Below, piece by piece: positions 42,519 through 50,554 of a stretch of 52,480 nt of DNA. This DNA is from Bacteroidales bacterium (lineage in GTDB: Bacteria; Bacteroidota; Bacteroidia; Bacteroidales; F082), in the NCBI GenBank assembly GCA_017651645.1, contig JAGCCO010000041.1, positions 1 through 52,480 on the forward strand. The letters run 5' to 3'. The position numbers and the translations under genes were made by a program. Numbering within the stretch: the first letter of the stretch is position 1; each line of letters begins with the position of its first letter. The notes below the pieces were generated by a model. That model was not told where the DNA came from. It did not search any database and saw only the letters and a program-made list of their open reading frames with translations.

Positions 42519-43814
42519 TTATTCCTCTTCTGCTTTCAGATACTGGTTGTCTGTACTTCTGCGCTCGTGTTCCACATACTCCTCGTAAGCCCTGATAATC
42601 AATTCATAATCCTTGCTCTGCTCTTCAAGGCTCTGGATCACAGCGTTCTGTTCCTCGATTCTCTTCTTTATGTCGTTGATACGACCTTGGCGGTATTCAT
42701 TGGCGGCCTGATAGGTCTGGATGTGCTTTCTCAAGTCTTCGATGACAATTTCCTTACGGCGATTCTGCGTCTCGGTCTCACTCAGCTTGTCGGCATTGCG
42801 GCGAATGCTCGAATTCAGTTCATTGCCAGCCAAAATCAAGATGGCCACCACCCAAATCCAAAGCAGGAGGATGATGAGCGTGCCGATGGAGCCATACAGT
42901 GCATTATAGCGTGAAAAGTTGGAGATATATGTGTTGAAGGCCACAGTACCCAAAACAAACAATGTTGTAGCCATGATGGTGCCAGGGCTGAAGATGACAA
43001 ACTCACGGTATTTCCTGCCTTTGCGGCCAGGACGTTTCAGTTCCTTGCGGTAATGCTCTCCATACTTTACGTTTCCGAAATAATAGAGCATGGAAATGGC
43101 AATGCACAAGGCAAAGACAGCCACAATCCAGCGCAATAGGCTGAACATAAGGAACATGAATGATCGGCCTTGGATAATCTCATGCGTCGCCAAGAACTTC
43201 AACGCCATGCCACCCAGTGAAATCAGCAGCACTGAAACGACCAGCAACAACCCGATGATAATCAGCATGACGATAGCGAAAATACGCTGTTCGATCCAGT
43301 CTCTCAAATTGAGTTTCTTGGCTCTGATATAGCTGGCATAGACATTACGGAAACCATTGAAAAACGCCACGATGCCACTGGAGCCAAAAACAATGCAGAG
43401 AATGACGCTGAGGGAAAGCAGGCCGTCATGGGGTTGGTTCATGATGCCGTCGATGGTCTCCGTCACAAAGTCGAGCGTCCCTGAAGGGATGAGAAAATCG
43501 TTAATGAGCATCATCAAGCGGTCATAAAGGTGTGGGATGGGGATATAAGGTATCAGCGTGAAGAAAAACAAGATCAGTGGAAACAGCGCCACAAAGAAGT
43601 TAAACGCCACGCCAGCGGCACGGTCAACGGTACGGCCCTTGGTGAACTGCTTGACGAAGTCGCGGACAACGTCAAAGAGCGGTAACTTGGTGCCAGGAAA
43701 GCGTACCCTACGAAGGAAGTTGTCCTCCTTGTTGTACCAGGTTTTGGCCGCTTCTAGTTTTGCGTTGAGCCAAAGTTTCAGTCGACTGTCTTTCTTTTCC
43801 TTTTTGGCCATCAT
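42519..43814 (-). CDS. YihY/virulence factor BrkB family membrane protein
   Basis: 431 residues. Family pattern: DFVKQFTKGRTVDRAAGVAFNFFVALFPLILFFF, ILCIVFGSSGIVAFFNGFRNVY, LLVVSVLLISLGGMALKFL and YGSIGTLIILLLWIWVVAIL with AGNELNSSIRR. Six or so helices. The C-terminal 90 residues are a charged coiled coil (RKEIVIEDLRKHIQTY, KKRIEEQNAVIQSLEEQ) that extends beyond the usual family end. The start is ATG at 43814 or 43811; the in-frame TTG at 43817 is unlikely. Function of the family unsettled. Confidence 0.9.
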   Translation of the reverse strand: MMAKKEKKDSRLKLWLNAKLEAAKTWYNKEDNFLRRVRFPGTKLPLFDVVRDFVKQFTKGRTVDRAAGVAFNFFVALFPLILFFFTLIPYIPIPHLYDRLMMLINDFLIPSGTLDFVTETIDGIMNQPHDGLLSLSVILCIVFGSSGIVAFFNGFRNVYASYIRAKKLNLRDWIEQRIFAIVMLIIIGLLLVVSVLLISLGGMALKFLATHEIIQGRSFMFLMFSLLRWIVAVFALCIAISMLYYFGNVKYGEHYRKELKRPGRKGRKYREFVIFSPGTIMATTLFVLGTVAFNTYISNFSRYNALYGSIGTLIILLLWIWVVAILILAGNELNSSIRRNADKLSETETQNRRKEIVIEDLRKHIQTYQAANEYRQGRINDIKKRIEEQNAVIQSLEEQSKDYELIIRAYEEYVEHERRSTDNQYLKAEEE

Positions 43815-43847
43815 CAAGACACATTAAAGCTGACAAAAGCAGTTGAA

Positions 43848-44852
43848 CTATCGTCCAGAATGCACTGGTCGAATCGTGAAGCCAAGATAGCGGCTTCCGC
43901 AATCTAAATAAAACCTATTCGAAGAAAAGTTGAAATCCCAAGCGCAGTAAGGACTATCAGTAAAAAGCGAACTTGACCAATAGGTACCGCAGTCGTCTTC
44001 CTCAAAGAATCCATCATCCCAACGACGGCCAGCGGCAGGCAAAAAGATGCTATTACCGTTCGAGGCGGTAAAGCACCTACCATTCACGCCATTTTTTGTT
44101 GTCCAAGTAGAGGTGGTGTTCATAAATAATTCGATCCATTCTTCACTTGTAGGAATACGCCAATCATCACCCAAAACGGTCGTGGCAACATCATCCTCTG
44201 GCAAAAGTTTGATTAGGTTATCAACGAAGCCATTTAAACCATATTCCGAATCCGTACAATATTTGGTAAACAAATTCCAATCAGAGCCATACTTGTACGT
44301 ATTCCAATCATAAAAGGTCTTGGATTGTGTTTCACCCCATGCATAATAGATACCATATTCTTCTGGGGCAATTGCACCCAAATTACAGTCTGCCCACAAA
44401 GTACCACTGGGCAGACCGAGATCAATGCCAGAGCATTCAATTATTACATCTCCTCCTCCATTGCCAGTTGTAGTGAAGCTTTTTTCATCACCATAATAAC
44501 AAATCACATCTTCCAAGACATATGCACGAATATAATACTTTGTATTTGGTTCAAGGCATGTCAAGGTACAAATATAAGGCTCAGTCCAATGGGATGTCGA
44601 TAGGTGTGCACTTTCTACTGTTGGATTATTCGCAGTGCCCCAACAAACGCCCAATTCAGCAAGAGTGACATTGTCTGACACCATCACCTCACAGCCACAT
44701 TTTGCTGAAGTTTGAGTAATATCATAAGGTGTAATAGTAGTCACCTTCAACCTTACTTCGTCACTATTGTTTTCAGCTTTCTTACATCCAATAATGGAAA
44801 CCGTTAACGACAACAACATTATGGCAGCCAAGGCCTTTAATACTCTTTTCAT
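43848..44852 (-). CDS. FISUMP-domain lipoprotein with an N-terminal Fn3-like domain
   Basis: 334 residues. Lipobox SIIGC with KKAENNSDE after it (surface-export-like). Residues about 35-130 form a fibronectin-III-like domain (VTTITPYDITQTSAKCGCEV, WTEPYICTLTCLEPNTKYYIRAYV) and the rest is FISUMP: GIDLGLPSGTLWADCNLGA, IYYAWGETQSKTFYDW, LFTKYCTDSEYGLNGFVDN, DWRIPTSEEWIELF, IFLPAAGRRW, YWSSSLF and GFTIRPVHSGR. The start at 44852 (MKRVLKALAAIML) is supported by the signal peptide and by the shared upstream element at 44876. It sits between the yihY-like gene and rseC. Confidence 0.9.
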   Translation of the reverse strand: MKRVLKALAAIMLLSLTVSIIGCKKAENNSDEVRLKVTTITPYDITQTSAKCGCEVMVSDNVTLAELGVCWGTANNPTVESAHLSTSHWTEPYICTLTCLEPNTKYYIRAYVLEDVICYYGDEKSFTTTGNGGGDVIIECSGIDLGLPSGTLWADCNLGAIAPEEYGIYYAWGETQSKTFYDWNTYKYGSDWNLFTKYCTDSEYGLNGFVDNLIKLLPEDDVATTVLGDDWRIPTSEEWIELFMNTTSTWTTKNGVNGRCFTASNGNSIFLPAAGRRWDDGFFEEDDCGTYWSSSLFTDSPYCAWDFNFSSNRFYLDCGSRYLGFTIRPVHSGR

Positions 44853-44875
44853 ATTGATGATTTTACTTTGAATGT

Positions 44876-44893
44876 GCAAAGAAACAAAAAAAT
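44876..44893 (-). promoter_or_regulatory. Conserved upstream element of FISUMP lipoprotein genes, copy 3
   Basis: GCAAAGAAACAAAAAAA (17 nt identical to copies at 1969 and 4245), 24 nt upstream of the start codon. Confidence 0.45.
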
Positions 44894-44936
44894 AAAGACA
44901 TGGCGGCATTCCGAATTCAAAATCATGAAAAATAAC

Positions 44937-44944
44937 TACTTTTG
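44937..44944 (+). promoter_or_regulatory. -7 element of rseC
   Basis: TACTTTTG, 20 nt before the ATG at 44965. Confidence 0.7.
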
Positions 44945-44964
44945 CAAGCAATTAACACTTCAGC

Positions 44965-45381
44965 ATGAAAAACACCGAAACCATCTCCCATGAGGGCATC
45001 GTGACCAAGATCACCGACGACGAACTGGAAATCAAGATACTGGCGCAAAGTGCCTGTGCGGCCTGTCACGCCAAAAGCGCCTGCGGCATGGGCGAACAGG
45101 CCGAGAAGATCCTCACCGTGCCACGACCTAAAGGCAAAGACTTTGAACTCAACCAGAAAGTCAACGTGAAAATGGCCATCGGGCAAGGCAACAAGGCCGC
45201 TGTATTGGCCTATCTCATCCCCATCGTTCTGCTGTTGGCCGTGCTCTTCGTCTGTCTCGGACTAGGCCTTAGCGAAGGTCTCTCTGCCCTCATCAGCATC
45301 GTTGCGCTCATACCTTATTATATTGTGCTTTACCTGCGGCGCGATAAACTGAAGAAAAAATTCGAGTATCTCATCACATAG
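44965..45381 (+). CDS. rseC: RseC-like SoxR-reducing-system protein
   Basis: 138 residues. The N-terminal part carries the Cys motif SACAACHAKSACGMGEQ of the RseC/MucC family; two membrane helices follow (AVLAYLIPIVLLLAVLFVCL and ALISIVALIPYYIVLYL), then a basic tail. In Bacteroidota rseC usually sits directly before rnfB and is thought to act with the Rnf complex. Here two large surface-protein genes separate it from rnfB. Confidence 0.9.
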   Translation: MKNTETISHEGIVTKITDDELEIKILAQSACAACHAKSACGMGEQAEKILTVPRPKGKDFELNQKVNVKMAIGQGNKAAVLAYLIPIVLLLAVLFVCLGLGLSEGLSALISIVALIPYYIVLYLRRDKLKKKFEYLIT

Positions 45382-45396
45382 AATAAATTATGTCAT

Positions 45397-45404
45397 TATC
45401 TTTG
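45397..45404 (+). promoter_or_regulatory. -7 element of the surface-protein pair
   Basis: TATCTTTG, 28 nt before the ATG at 45433. Confidence 0.7.
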
Positions 45405-45432
45405 CGAGGTAATATCTGCAAAAACATTCGCC

Positions 45433-46068
45433 ATGAGAAAAACCATACTGCTTATAGCATTCTTCCTAACCTCCCTGGTCAGCTTCGGCCAGTCTGTCCG
45501 CGTCGGCGACATCTTATGCGTAGTAGGAACTGACACCATTGTCGTACATCCCCAAAACTATACAGAAGGTGCCATCGGTGTGGTTTTCTACGTCGACGAA
45601 ACAGGACAACACGGATGGGCGCTTCATCCTCAAATCCAAGCTCAAGATATCTACTGGTCTTACGAATTCGAACTCCCCTGGGGACTGACGGGATGGCAAT
45701 CCATACGCGAAGCCATCTACGACCTTGACGGATACGAAAATACCGGTTTCCTGCGTGCCGCATCTCAATACGACCACAACAAATATCCTGGCGCATGGGC
45801 TGTCGATTACGAGCATGACTGGTATTGGCCATCAGTCGGGCAACTCAACATCCTCTATGGCAGCGCCCCCATCATCAACAACTCCCTCAAGCAGATTGGA
45901 GGCACACAGATGCAAGGAAAATGGTACTACTGGTCCTCATCCGTATACGGTTTCGATAACGACTGTGCCCTTTATCTCGGTTACGATGGCCGAATGGGAG
46001 CCATCGTCAAAAACAGGCAGTACCTGGGAGAAATCCCTATGCGCATCCGCAGCATCAGAAACTTCTAA
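45433..46068 (+). CDS. Secreted DUF1566/FISUMP-like protein
   Basis: 211 residues. Signal peptide ending SFGQ, then one DUF1566-like domain (VRVGDILCVVGTDTIVV, GVVFYVDETGQHGWALHP, WAVDYEHDWYWPSVGQLNIL, YYWSSSVYG, MRIRSIRNF). Same build as the 30518-31129 protein, including its place just before a T9SS protein gene (12-nt gap). No sorting domain. Ligand unknown. Confidence 0.85.
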   Translation: MRKTILLIAFFLTSLVSFGQSVRVGDILCVVGTDTIVVHPQNYTEGAIGVVFYVDETGQHGWALHPQIQAQDIYWSYEFELPWGLTGWQSIREAIYDLDGYENTGFLRAASQYDHNKYPGAWAVDYEHDWYWPSVGQLNILYGSAPIINNSLKQIGGTQMQGKWYYWSSSVYGFDNDCALYLGYDGRMGAIVKNRQYLGEIPMRIRSIRNF

Positions 46069-46080
46069 ACACTCCAAGCC

Positions 46081-48102
46081 ATGAAAAAGACGATAATCAT
46101 CTCCATATTGCTCTGCCTTTACACTACATTGGGATTGCAAGCGCAAGGGTATCACCTAGGACAAGTCATCACCAATCCCGACGGCAGTCAGGGTGTAGTG
46201 TTCTATCTCAACGAGGATGGTTCCTCAGGTTGGATGGTTGCTTTGCATGATGTGGCTTTTTCAGTTCCGTGGGGCCTGACAGATGAAATAGAAGGACTCA
46301 ATCATGTCATCAATACAAGCAACGACATCCTCACTAGTGCCTTTGCGGATACTGACGGATACTCCAACACGCTGTCAATCATTAATCATTACCAATCTAC
46401 CGGTTATTCAGGTCAATATGCCGCTGCCACAGTTGACATCGACAACGGATGGTATCTGCCTGCCGCTGGACAGCTGAAGATGCTGTATGTCAATGCCATA
46501 TTTTATGAATCCGCTTTGGAATCCATAGGCGAGAAATTAGGACTGCATCCCTATTGGTCGAGCACCCAAGAAAACACAGAAAGAGCCTGGTATGTTCATT
46601 TCGGATCGCCGTACCCAGAACAAGCTTGGGCATGGAATGCCTATATCGGCCTATGCCAGAAGACAAATACTTCCCCTAACTACGGAGGCATTTTCGCCGT
46701 CAGAGCCATTCGCGACCTTGAGTTTTCACCATTACCTAACATTGGTCATCTCAATGAACCCGCCGTTATTTGCGATGAAGGTCCGATAGAATTAGTTATG
46801 CCTAACCTATACAATGCCGACAGTTACGGATGGGAAATTGCTGAAGATGCGACATTCACCAACCCTATTGCATACACAGGGCAAGTTTTGGACGTCACTT
46901 ACAACGATTGGTATCTGCGCTTTTGGGCCACCAACGAAGAAGGCACCTCTTACAGCAATTCTGTCCGCATTTCAGTACATGAGTCAAACTCGGGTTATGC
47001 CACAGTATCAAGTTGCGAGTCTTTCGAATGGAACGGCCAGATTTACGAAGAATCAGGCACCTATCAAGCCACTTTAGTCAATCAATGGGGATGCGACAGC
47101 ATTGCCACTCTCGACCTAACCATCAACCAACCAGAAGTTTATTTCGTACCCTACCCCGTCTATGCCTGCGACACTTATGAATGGGGCGAGATGACACTCA
47201 CAGAAAGCGGTGCTTACGAACAAACCTTCACCAACCAGTATGGTTGTGACAGCACTGTAACCATGAGCTTATTCATCAAACACAATGTCGAATATCAGTT
47301 TACTTACATGGGCTGCGGGGAATATGAATGGAATGGACAACTCTACTCAGAGAGTGGCGATTATCAGCAAATCTTCCCAGCCACCAATGGCTGCGACAGC
47401 ATCGTCACCCTGCACCTTGATATGATTGACGATTACTACATTACCTTAGACACCACGGTTTGCGAAAGCTTCATTTGGAACGGATACGAATACACGGAAT
47501 CAGGACAATATGAACAGGCTTTCATCACCAGCAACGAATGTGATTCCGTGGTCAGCATGAATCTCGTCGTATGGCTATATCCCGATCCAATCCCAGAAAT
47601 CATGGGGCTACAAGATATCTTCGTTTCGACTGACTTCGTTCAATACGAATACAATTATCACATTGATCCCGTTGCATTTGCGACGCATTACGGATGGGTT
47701 TGCGATGTTTCAGACTGGATTGTGGATGCCTCTGAAACGCATTGCACCTTGCTCGCCACCTCTTCCGGCACAGCGTCCTTGAAAGTCATGGCCTGGAATG
47801 ACTACTGCGGATATACCGAGCAGGGAATCGTCATCCAGGCAGGATTCTTCGATGTCGACGACAATCTGACGACGCCCATCAAGGTCTATCCCAATCCTGC
47901 CTATGACAAAGTGTTCATCGAAGCTGAAGGAATTATAAGCATCAGGTTGTTTGACTCTCTTGGACAATGCCATATCAACAAGGAAGGCGAACATAACGAC
48001 GTGATGGAAATCGACCTAAACCACTTGTATTCATCTGTTTACATCATTGAAATACTGACCGAGCAAGGAAGAGTGATCCGCAAGTTGAATGTAACGCGAT
48101 GA
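46081..48102 (+). CDS. T9SS surface protein D: DUF1566 - Ig-like - four Cys-paired repeats - CTD II
   Basis: 673 residues. The signal peptide ends LGLQAQ. A DUF1566-like domain is at about 24-215 (YHLGQVITNPDGSQGVVFYL, WYLPAAGQLKMLYV), an Ig-like domain at 219-301, then four WNG/GCDS repeats at about 305-500 (FEWNGQIYEESGTYQ, EYEWNGQLYSESGDYQQ, FIWNGYEYTESGQYEQ). The sorting domain (VYPNPAYDKVFIEAEG to VIRKLNVTR) is the same type as in protein B, and so is the Ig/PKD-like part before it (HIDPVAFATHYGWVCDVSDW). No propeller. Fewer parts than the giant proteins but clearly from the same set. Confidence 0.9.
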   Translation: MKKTIIISILLCLYTTLGLQAQGYHLGQVITNPDGSQGVVFYLNEDGSSGWMVALHDVAFSVPWGLTDEIEGLNHVINTSNDILTSAFADTDGYSNTLSIINHYQSTGYSGQYAAATVDIDNGWYLPAAGQLKMLYVNAIFYESALESIGEKLGLHPYWSSTQENTERAWYVHFGSPYPEQAWAWNAYIGLCQKTNTSPNYGGIFAVRAIRDLEFSPLPNIGHLNEPAVICDEGPIELVMPNLYNADSYGWEIAEDATFTNPIAYTGQVLDVTYNDWYLRFWATNEEGTSYSNSVRISVHESNSGYATVSSCESFEWNGQIYEESGTYQATLVNQWGCDSIATLDLTINQPEVYFVPYPVYACDTYEWGEMTLTESGAYEQTFTNQYGCDSTVTMSLFIKHNVEYQFTYMGCGEYEWNGQLYSESGDYQQIFPATNGCDSIVTLHLDMIDDYYITLDTTVCESFIWNGYEYTESGQYEQAFITSNECDSVVSMNLVVWLYPDPIPEIMGLQDIFVSTDFVQYEYNYHIDPVAFATHYGWVCDVSDWIVDASETHCTLLATSSGTASLKVMAWNDYCGYTEQGIVIQAGFFDVDDNLTTPIKVYPNPAYDKVFIEAEGIISIRLFDSLGQCHINKEGEHNDVMEIDLNHLYSSVYIIEILTEQGRVIRKLNVTR

Positions 48103-48122
48103 TAAAAACCGAAAATTTTCCT

Positions 48123-48152
48123 TTGTCAAAAAAAGGAGTTTCCGTATTTTTG
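48123..48152 (+). promoter_or_regulatory. Promoter of the rnf operon
   Basis: TTG at 48123-48125, 19-nt spacer, TATTTTTG at 48145-48152; full consensus, 39 nt before the rnfB ATG. Confidence 0.85.
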
Positions 48153-48191
48153 CAGGTTTAAAATTGAAAACAAACTCAAAATTCTATACAG

Positions 48192-49130
48192 ATGAGTAAT
48201 ACTTTACTAATTTCCCTAGCGGTTCTCGGAATCCTGGGCGGCATCCTCGCCGTGGTTCTGTACTTCGTGGCACAGAAGTTCAAGGTGGAAGAGAACCCTT
48301 TGATTGATGAAGCGGAGGCCTGTCTGCCTGGCGCCAACTGTGGTGGCTGCGGCTTTGCGGGCTGCCGTGCCTTGGCCGAGGCTTGTGTGAAGCAAGCTGC
48401 CGAAAAAGGCAACATCGACGGTCTGGCCTGCCCTGGCACCGACATGAACAAGGTCGCTGCCGTCCTGGGTCTTACCGCTGGCACTTTCGAGCCTAAGATC
48501 GCTGTGGTGCGTTGCAACGGCAGCTGCCAAAACTCACCCGCCAAGGTGCATTATGAAGGCGCCGATATCTGCGCTTTCGCCAACACGCTCTATGCCGGCG
48601 AAGGCGGCTGCTCGAAAGGCTGTCTCGGTCTCGGCGACTGCGTAAAGAAATGTAACTTCGATGCCTTGCACATCGACAAGGAGACGGGTCTGCCCGTTGT
48701 CGACCCCGACAAGTGCGTGGGTTGCGGCGTCTGCGCCCGCACCTGCCCGCGCGGTATCATCGAGATCCGTCCGCGTGGCAAAAAAGACCGCCGCGTCTAC
48801 GTGTGCTGCTCCAACACCGACAAGGGTGCTTTGGTCATCAAGAACTGCGCGGTGGGTTGCATCGGCTGCCAGAAGTGCTTGAAGGAATGCCCCTTCGAGG
48901 CCATCGAGATGCGCGGCAACCTCGCCTACATCGACCCGGCCAAGTGCAAGGCCTGCGGCAAGTGCGCCAAGGTGTGCCCGCGTGGCACCATCCATGCCGT
49001 CAACTTCCCCGCCCCCAAGCCTGAACCCAAGGCCCTGGAAGGCGCCGAGCCAGCCGTCAAGATCGAGCACCAAGCACAGCCTGTGGAAGTGAAAACTGAA
49101 GTCAAACCCGAAAACACCGTCACAGCATGA
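48192..49130 (+). CDS. rnfB: Rnf complex subunit RnfB
   Basis: 312 residues. An N-terminal helix (LLISLAVLGILGGILAVVLYF) anchors it. Then the Fe-S domain CLPGANCGGCGFAGC and ferredoxin-type clusters in CVGCGVCARTCPRG, CIGCQKCLKECPFEA and CKACGKCAKVCPRG, plus extra cysteines at SKGCLGLGDCVKKC. RnfB takes electrons from ferredoxin and passes them into the complex. First gene of the operon; overlaps rnfC by 4 nt. Confidence 0.97.
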   Translation: MSNTLLISLAVLGILGGILAVVLYFVAQKFKVEENPLIDEAEACLPGANCGGCGFAGCRALAEACVKQAAEKGNIDGLACPGTDMNKVAAVLGLTAGTFEPKIAVVRCNGSCQNSPAKVHYEGADICAFANTLYAGEGGCSKGCLGLGDCVKKCNFDALHIDKETGLPVVDPDKCVGCGVCARTCPRGIIEIRPRGKKDRRVYVCCSNTDKGALVIKNCAVGCIGCQKCLKECPFEAIEMRGNLAYIDPAKCKACGKCAKVCPRGTIHAVNFPAPKPEPKALEGAEPAVKIEHQAQPVEVKTEVKPENTVTA

Positions 49131-50482
49131 ACCCGATAAAGACTTTCAAAAAGGGTGGCGTCCATCCGGAAGAGAACAAGCTTTCGGCCGACAAACCCAT
49201 ACAAGACTTCCCGATGCCCAAGCAGATCATCGTCCCGTTGGGACAATGCCTCGGCGCACCGGCTGAATGCATCGTCAACAAAGGCGACCGCGTGCTGACG
49301 GGTCAGCTCATCGGCACGGCCAAGGGCTTCATCTCGGCCAACGTCCACTCCCCTGCCACTGGCACCGTCGCCAAGGTCGACGTGGTGATGGACCACACGG
49401 GCTACTACAAGCCCGCCGTCTTCATCGACCGCGAGGACAACGACGAATGGGTTGAAGGCGTCATCAACACGGATGAATTGCTCACCGACATCAAGTTGGA
49501 CTCCAAACAGATTATCGATAAGGTGAAAGAATGCGGCATCGTCGGTATGGGCGGCGCCACCTTCCCCACCCATGTGAAACTGATGGTCCCCGAAGGCAAG
49601 AAAGCCGAATACGTCATCATCAACGCGGCCGAATGCGAGCCTTACCTGACTTGCGACTACCGCCTCCTTCTGGAGAAGACCCAAGAATTCCTTATGGGTG
49701 TCAAGATCCTGATGAAGGCCGTCAACACAGAAAAAGGCATCATCGGCATCGAGCAGAACAAGATGAAGGCCATCGAGCTGTTGGACAAGACCATCAACGA
49801 GCATAAAGACCTCTATGCCGGCATCGAGGTGCAGCCTTTGAAGACCAAGTACCCGCAAGGCGGTGAGAAGCAGATCATCAAGGCCATCACAGGCCGTGAG
49901 GTGCCGTCGGGCAAGCTGCCCATCGAGACGGGTTGCGTCGTGGTCAATGTGGCATCGACCTACGCCGTCTACGAAGCCGTGCAGAAGAATAAGCCTCTGA
50001 TTGAACGTATCGTCACCGTTACCGGAAAGTCGGTCAAGAAGCCAGACAACTACCGTGTACGTTTCGGCACGCCTGCCGACCTCCTCATTGAGGCCGCCGG
50101 CGGTCTGCCTGAAGACATCACTGACGTTATCAACGGTGGTCCCATGATGGGTAAGTCGGTGTCGGTCACCAACTTCCCCTGCATCAAGGGCACGTCGGGC
50201 ATCCTGCTCATGACCCTCAAGGAAGCACAAGACCGTCGTCAGACCAACTGCATCCGCTGCGGTCGCTGCGCCGGAGCCTGCCCCATGGGTCTGCAGCCTT
50301 TCCTGCTCCACAAACTGGCCAAGCAGAACGACTTCGACGAGACCGAGAAGAACCACGTTATGGACTGCATCGAATGTGGTTCCTGCGAGTTCACCTGTCC
50401 CGCCAACATCCCGCTGCTCGACTACATCCGTTATGGCAAGGCCAAGACCGGAGCCATCATCAAGGCAAGAAACCAGAAATGA
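49127..50482 (+). CDS. rnfC: Rnf complex subunit RnfC
   Basis: 451 residues. N-terminal barrel-like part (GVHPEENKLSADKPI, NVHSPATGTVAKV), NADH/FMN-binding GMGGATFPTHVKLMVPEG and INAAECEPYLTCDYRL, an SLBB-like segment, then two 4Fe-4S motifs CIRCGRCAGACPMG and CIECGSCEFTCPANIPLLDY. RnfC is the NADH-interacting subunit on the cytoplasmic side. The C-terminal Ala-rich coiled tail of proteobacterial RnfC is missing, as usual in Bacteroidota. Confidence 0.97.
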   Translation: MNPIKTFKKGGVHPEENKLSADKPIQDFPMPKQIIVPLGQCLGAPAECIVNKGDRVLTGQLIGTAKGFISANVHSPATGTVAKVDVVMDHTGYYKPAVFIDREDNDEWVEGVINTDELLTDIKLDSKQIIDKVKECGIVGMGGATFPTHVKLMVPEGKKAEYVIINAAECEPYLTCDYRLLLEKTQEFLMGVKILMKAVNTEKGIIGIEQNKMKAIELLDKTINEHKDLYAGIEVQPLKTKYPQGGEKQIIKAITGREVPSGKLPIETGCVVVNVASTYAVYEAVQKNKPLIERIVTVTGKSVKKPDNYRVRFGTPADLLIEAAGGLPEDITDVINGGPMMGKSVSVTNFPCIKGTSGILLMTLKEAQDRRQTNCIRCGRCAGACPMGLQPFLLHKLAKQNDFDETEKNHVMDCIECGSCEFTCPANIPLLDYIRYGKAKTGAIIKARNQK

Positions 50483-50486
50483 CGTT

Positions 50487-50516
50487 TGTAGAGACGCGCC
50501 ATGGCACGTCTCTACA
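50487..50516. repeat. 30-bp palindrome between rnfC and rnfD
   Basis: TGTAGAGACG - CGCCATGGCA - CGTCTCTACA, 14 of 15 pairs. It looks like a dispersed palindromic repeat known from other bacteria (TGTAGAGACG...CGTCTCTACA). No T run follows, so it is not a typical terminator. Downstream, ACAATTCAACAAT occurs twice before the rnfD start. Confidence 0.8.
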
Positions 50517-50554
50517 GACAACAATTCAACAATTAAACGATAAACAATTCAACA

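Noticed and set aside
48926..50524. 532-codon open frame antisense to rnfB/rnfC
   Set aside because: The opposite strand encodes clear RnfB and RnfC with all Fe-S motifs. The antisense protein is rich in Val, Asp, Gly and His with no family pattern, as expected from a shadow frame in codon-biased genes.
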